The position numbers and the translations under genes were made by a program. The notes beneath the pieces are model-generated. The model saw only the letters and a list, made by a program, of their open reading frames with translations, ran no database searches and had not been told where the DNA came from. Source: an uncultured Desulfovibrio sp. (lineage in GTDB: Bacteria; Desulfobacterota; Desulfovibrionia; Desulfovibrionales; Desulfovibrionaceae). From it: a stretch of DNA of 8,205 nt. Positions within the stretch are counted from its first letter, which is position 1, and every line of letters begins with the position of its first letter. Where the stretch lies: contig USCL01000181.1 in NCBI GenBank assembly GCA_900553145.1, positions 1 to 8,205 on the forward strand, read 5' to 3'. Shown here one piece after another: positions 6,245 through 8,205 of the stretch.

Positions 6245-6328
6245 AACAGAGGCTCTGAATCTTCCGAACAGAGGCTCTGTTTTGACCGAATAGAAGCTCC
6301 GTTTGGATAAGACAGAGCCTCTATTCGG
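6245..6328. repeat. Cluster of CAGAG-G-CTCTG palindromic iteron-like repeats
   Basis: Four related units of about 18 bases occur: 6245-6257 (AACAGAGGCTCTG), 6264-6283 (CCGAACAGAGGCTCTGTTTT), 6286-6303 (a degenerate CCGAATAGAAGCTCCGTT) and an inverted copy at 6311-6328 (CCGAATAGAGGCTCTGTC when read on minus). The core CAGAG-G-CTCTG is itself a palindrome. Copies 2-4 can also fold together into a larger hairpin. They lie in the 417-base gap upstream of the loader-dnaB promoter and suggest an initiator- or regulator-binding array. A short frame through them (6119-6370) codes for repetitive basic sequence and is probably not a gene. Confidence 0.65.
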
Positions 6329-6469
6329 AGGGCGGAAAAACTCTTTTCGGTGGAACGCACTGTGGAACACCCTCGGATGTGATATAATGCATTGATATGC
6401 CGAATGTTATCTCCGTCGAAAAGAACATGCCTGAACGCATCGTGGAACCATAATAATATAAAGAATAAT

Positions 6470-6489
6470 TATATATTTAAAAATATATA
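6470..6489. repeat. AT-only 9-bp inverted repeat
   Basis: TATATATTT (6470-6478) and AAATATATA (6481-6489) are exact complements with AA between. It lies just downstream of the DUF4248-like gene on its strand and may be a weak transcript end or simply AT-rich low-complexity sequence. Confidence 0.4.
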
Positions 6490-6505
6490 GTTCGATTTTC
6501 GCTTT

Positions 6506-6811
6506 TTAGAGGCGGTCGGTATGTGTGCAGTTCGGTATATTCGGGCAGCTTTCCGGTAGTGAAATGGAGGGTGGTCCCCAATATGCCCAAATGATTTGCT
6601 GCATCTTTGGGCTCAGGGTGATCGTGTGATCAGTGTAGTTTGCTGCTTCCAGTTCCGACTTAAGCTGCAAGTTCTCGTCTATTTTATCACGCATGCTCTT
6701 TCTGGCTGCACTGTAGCCGGAATGTGCCGGAAAATATTCCATGGCTAACTGAGAGAAATGCTTAAAACCATTAATAACGTATTCTTTTGTCACTACTTTT
6801 TCTTCTTTCAT
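6506..6811 (-). CDS. DUF4248-like small protein
   Basis: This 101-residue protein has the pattern I associate with DUF4248 proteins of Bacteroidales. It has a helix with FSQLAMEYFP (19-28), then SAARKSMRDKIDENLQLKSELEA (34-56), and LSPKMQQIIWAYWGPPS (66-82, the L/F-T/S-P-x-Q-x-x-I-I-x-x-x-x-G-x-P motif). The Ser/Pro/Cys/Thr-rich tail looks disordered. No signal peptide or membrane segment is seen. The family's function is not known to me; members often sit near mobile or replication modules and capsule loci. It lies 417 bases upstream of the loader-like gene on the same strand, apparently with its own promoter. The family call is from memory and moderate. Confidence 0.7.
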   Translation of the reverse strand: MKEEKVVTKEYVINGFKHFSQLAMEYFPAHSGYSAARKSMRDKIDENLQLKSELEAANYTDHTITLSPKMQQIIWAYWGPPSISLPESCPNIPNCTHTDRL

Positions 6812-6863
6812 GTTATTCGTTTAATTAATATGCAACTGATTTTATTTAATATTTAAAGTGCTG

Positions 6864-6871
6864 CAAATGTA
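6864..6871 (-). promoter_or_regulatory. Sigma-AB -7 box for DUF4248-like gene
   Basis: Minus-strand TACATTTG matches TAnnTTTG, 52 bases before the start at 6811. No TTTG is found 19-21 bases upstream, so only the -7 half is supported. Confidence 0.5.
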
Positions 6872-6943
6872 CGTAATTTTATTGGTTATATTGTGCTAAC
6901 TATTTTGTTTTTTGTTCTTTTTATTGTTGAACGTAATTATATA

Positions 6944-6976
6944 TTTAATTTATTACTATTTCTAATTATATATTTG
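6944..6976 (+). promoter_or_regulatory. Candidate sigma-AB promoter for the recombinase
   Basis: TATATTTG (6969-6976) matches TAnnTTTG exactly, and TTTA (6944-6947), 21 bases upstream, is a 3-of-4 match to TTTG. It would give a leader of about 200 bases to the ATG at 7193. The region 6812-7192 is very AT-rich; a 71-codon frame at 6893-7108 encodes Phe/Leu/Ile-rich sequence but no recognised protein. Confidence 0.45.
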
Positions 6977-7192
6977 GGTAATATGTTGGATAAAAATACT
7001 TTATTGCGAAAGCTGAAAATAGGTAGATATGATCATTTATTCTATTTTATTTGTTGTTTGTTTGTCTTTGATGATGTTTGTCTTTCCGGAGACCAACAAG
7101 GAGAATAAGTGAATAATTATATGAGTATTTTAGGGCTGAGGTTGCGAAAATACTTGTATATTTATAGTGTGAATTATAAAATACTAGGAGTA

Positions 7193-8137
7193 ATGTTGAA
7201 AGTAGTAGCATTTATGAAGCAAGTAGCAGTGGGGCTACAGATGGAGGGAAACTTTGGAACTGCACACGTTTATCGTAGCAGTCTCAATGCCATCATTGCT
7301 TTTCGTGGGAAAGGGGATTTTACATTTAATGAGGTAACCCCTGAGTGGTTAAAGAGCTTCGAAGTTCACCTTCGTGGCCGGGGATGCAGTTGGAATACTG
7401 TATCTACTTATTTACGTACTTTCCGTGCGGTGTATAATCGTGCGGTGGATTCGGGAGAGGTCCGTTATATACCGCACTTATTTCGCTCGGTGTATACCGG
7501 CACGCGTGCGGACCGCAAGCGGGCGTTGTGTGATGACGATATGGGTAAAGTCTTCGCTCGTCTGCCCCGATATTCCGCGGTGACTCCCGCTATGCGTCGT
7601 GCGCAGGAGTTGTTTATACTGATGTTCTTGCTCCGCGGCCTGCCTTTTGTCGACCTTGCCTATTTGCGCAAGAGTGATTTGCGTGATAACGTGATCACTT
7701 ATCGCAGGCGCAAGACGGGGCGTCCGTTGTCGGTGACACTGACTCCTGAGGCAATGTTGCTTTTGAAGAGACAGATGGATGTTGATAGTTCTTCTCCTTA
7801 CTTGTTCCCTTTACTTAAGAGCAGTGAAGGAACGAAGGAAGCCTATCATGAATACCAACTGGCTTTGCGCAATTTTAACCGTCAGCTGTTGTTGCTGGGT
7901 GAAGTTTTGGGCCTTAATGATAAGCTGAGCTCTTATACGGCACGGCATACATGGGCTACGACGGCTTATTATTGTGAGGTTCATCCCGGAATTATCTCGG
8001 AAGCGATGGGGCATTCATCCATTACGGTGACTGAGACTTATCTCAAACCTTTCCGTAATCGGAAAATTGATGAAGCTAATATGCGGATAGTTGATTTTGT
8101 AAAGCGCTCTGTTGAGAACGTAATGTTCTGTATGTAA
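7193..8137 (+). CDS. Bacteroides-type tyrosine site-specific recombinase
   Basis: This is a DNA strand-exchange enzyme of the phage-integrase fold, closest in style to the Bacteroides Tsr invertases that flip promoters of surface-structure genes. Using the start at 7193 (314 residues), a SAM-like core-binding domain covers about 1-105 (GTAHVYRSSLNAIIAF, WNTVSTYLRTFRAVYNRAV). The catalytic domain has Arg148 (LLRGLPFVDLAYL), Lys174 (RRRKTGRP), YTARH with Arg251, GH with His274 and the nucleophile Tyr283 (TETYLKPF). The first His of the usual HxxR is Tyr248, a change common in Bacteroidales members. A GTG start at 7109 with a good AAGGAG (7098-7103) would give 342 residues, but the extra N-terminus is AT-rich and unlike the family, whose homology begins around MLKVVAFMKQV. 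The 3' end is followed by a palindrome that may be its crossover site. The family call is firm; the role as an invertase rather than element integrase is inferred. Confidence 0.9.
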   Translation: MLKVVAFMKQVAVGLQMEGNFGTAHVYRSSLNAIIAFRGKGDFTFNEVTPEWLKSFEVHLRGRGCSWNTVSTYLRTFRAVYNRAVDSGEVRYIPHLFRSVYTGTRADRKRALCDDDMGKVFARLPRYSAVTPAMRRAQELFILMFLLRGLPFVDLAYLRKSDLRDNVITYRRRKTGRPLSVTLTPEAMLLLKRQMDVDSSSPYLFPLLKSSEGTKEAYHEYQLALRNFNRQLLLLGEVLGLNDKLSSYTARHTWATTAYYCEVHPGIISEAMGHSSITVTETYLKPFRNRKIDEANMRIVDFVKRSVENVMFCM

Positions 8138-8139
8138 GC

Positions 8140-8160
8140 CCGTTACTCTGTAGGTAACGG
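8140..8160. promoter_or_regulatory. Putative recombinase crossover palindrome
   Basis: CCGTTAC (8140-8146), 7 bases, GTAACGG (8154-8160): perfect 7-bp arms, 3 bases after the recombinase stop codon. No T-tract follows on either strand, so it is a poor terminator. The geometry (short arms, 7-base centre) fits tyrosine-recombinase core sites, where the centre is the exchange region. GTTAC-N7-GTAAC resembles a pattern I recall from Bacteroides invertible regions but cannot verify here. A partner copy would lie beyond the window. Confidence 0.6.
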
Positions 8161-8175
8161 AGCTAAATAGCGTTG

Positions 8176-8183
8176 CAAAGATG
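8176..8183 (-). promoter_or_regulatory. Leftward sigma-AB-like -7 box at right edge
   Basis: Minus-strand CATCTTTG, followed by CAAC, is a 7-of-8 match to TAnnTTTG and resembles the TATCTTTGCA form common in Bacteroides promoters. The -33 box would fall outside the window. It points toward the recombinase, so if it sits in an invertible segment it would be in the OFF direction for a gene to the right. Confidence 0.35.
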
Positions 8184-8205
8184 GATATATTTTGGAAAAC
8201 ATGCA

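Noticed and set aside
6245..6328. CRISPR array
   Set aside because: The repeats are degenerate, spaced irregularly by only a few bases, one is inverted, and no cas genes are present.
6119..6370. 83-codon minus-strand frame
   Set aside because: It runs through the palindromic repeat cluster and the loader promoter; its peptide is basic and repetitive because of the repeats.
6893..7108. 71-codon Phe/Leu/Ile-rich plus-strand frame just before the recombinase
   Set aside because: It lies in extremely AT-rich DNA that would look membrane-like in any frame, starts with GTG, overlaps the candidate recombinase promoter, and matches nothing I recognise. A small membrane protein is not fully excluded.
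8140..8160. Intrinsic terminator of the recombinase gene
   Set aside because: The stem is only 7 bp and no T-tract follows on either strand, so a recombination-site reading fits better.

Overview
The window reads as two unrelated genomes joined head to head. Positions 1 to about 4900 are GC-rich, use strong Shine-Dalgarno sites, and carry a conserved core block, ffh-rpsP-khpA-rimM. The Ffh C-terminal tail of Gly-Met repeats and the KH gene between rpsP and rimM suggest a delta-proteobacterial sulfate reducer or relative (Desulfovibrionaceae; Bilophila is a guess from gene order and GC, not proven). Positions about 4930 to 8205 are lower in GC (very AT-rich at 6430-7190). They carry Bacteroidales-type genes and match the Bacteroides sigma-AB promoter consensus (TTTG, 19-21 bases, TAnnTTTG).

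Left part: a nitroreductase on the minus strand (282-800) diverges from an HxlR/DUF24 regulator (912-1313). Their overlapping promoters appear to share one palindromic -35 box. Next come ffh (SRP GTPase), rpsP (ribosomal protein S16), a factor-independent terminator, khpA (small KH RNA-binding protein) and rimM (16S rRNA processing). A strong bidirectional terminator follows at 4477-4504. The expected trmD is not seen.

Right part, leftward genes: a DUF4248-like small protein (6506-6811), a winged-helix replication or helicase-loader-like protein (5453-6088) and the N-terminal domain of a DnaB-type helicase (starts at 5469, overlapping the loader by 17 bases). A cluster of CAGAG-G-CTCTG palindromic repeats lies upstream of the loader. 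Right part, rightward: a Bacteroides-type tyrosine site-specific recombinase (about 7193-8137). Three bases after its stop lies a palindrome, CCGTTAC-N7-GTAACGG, that looks like a DNA-inversion crossover site. This suggests a recombinase next to its own phase-variable promoter, cut off by the window edge.

The join: the minus-strand frame 4597-5469 is open throughout, but its first ~183 residues are a DnaB N-terminal domain and its last ~100 residues are the C-terminus of an alpha/beta hydrolase. Both genes are truncated at the same point (about 4900-4930), where composition also changes, and no mobile-element end is visible. I think a chimeric assembly or ligation is more likely than a natural fusion or insertion. 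Gene neighbourhood across this point should not be interpreted biologically until it is checked.
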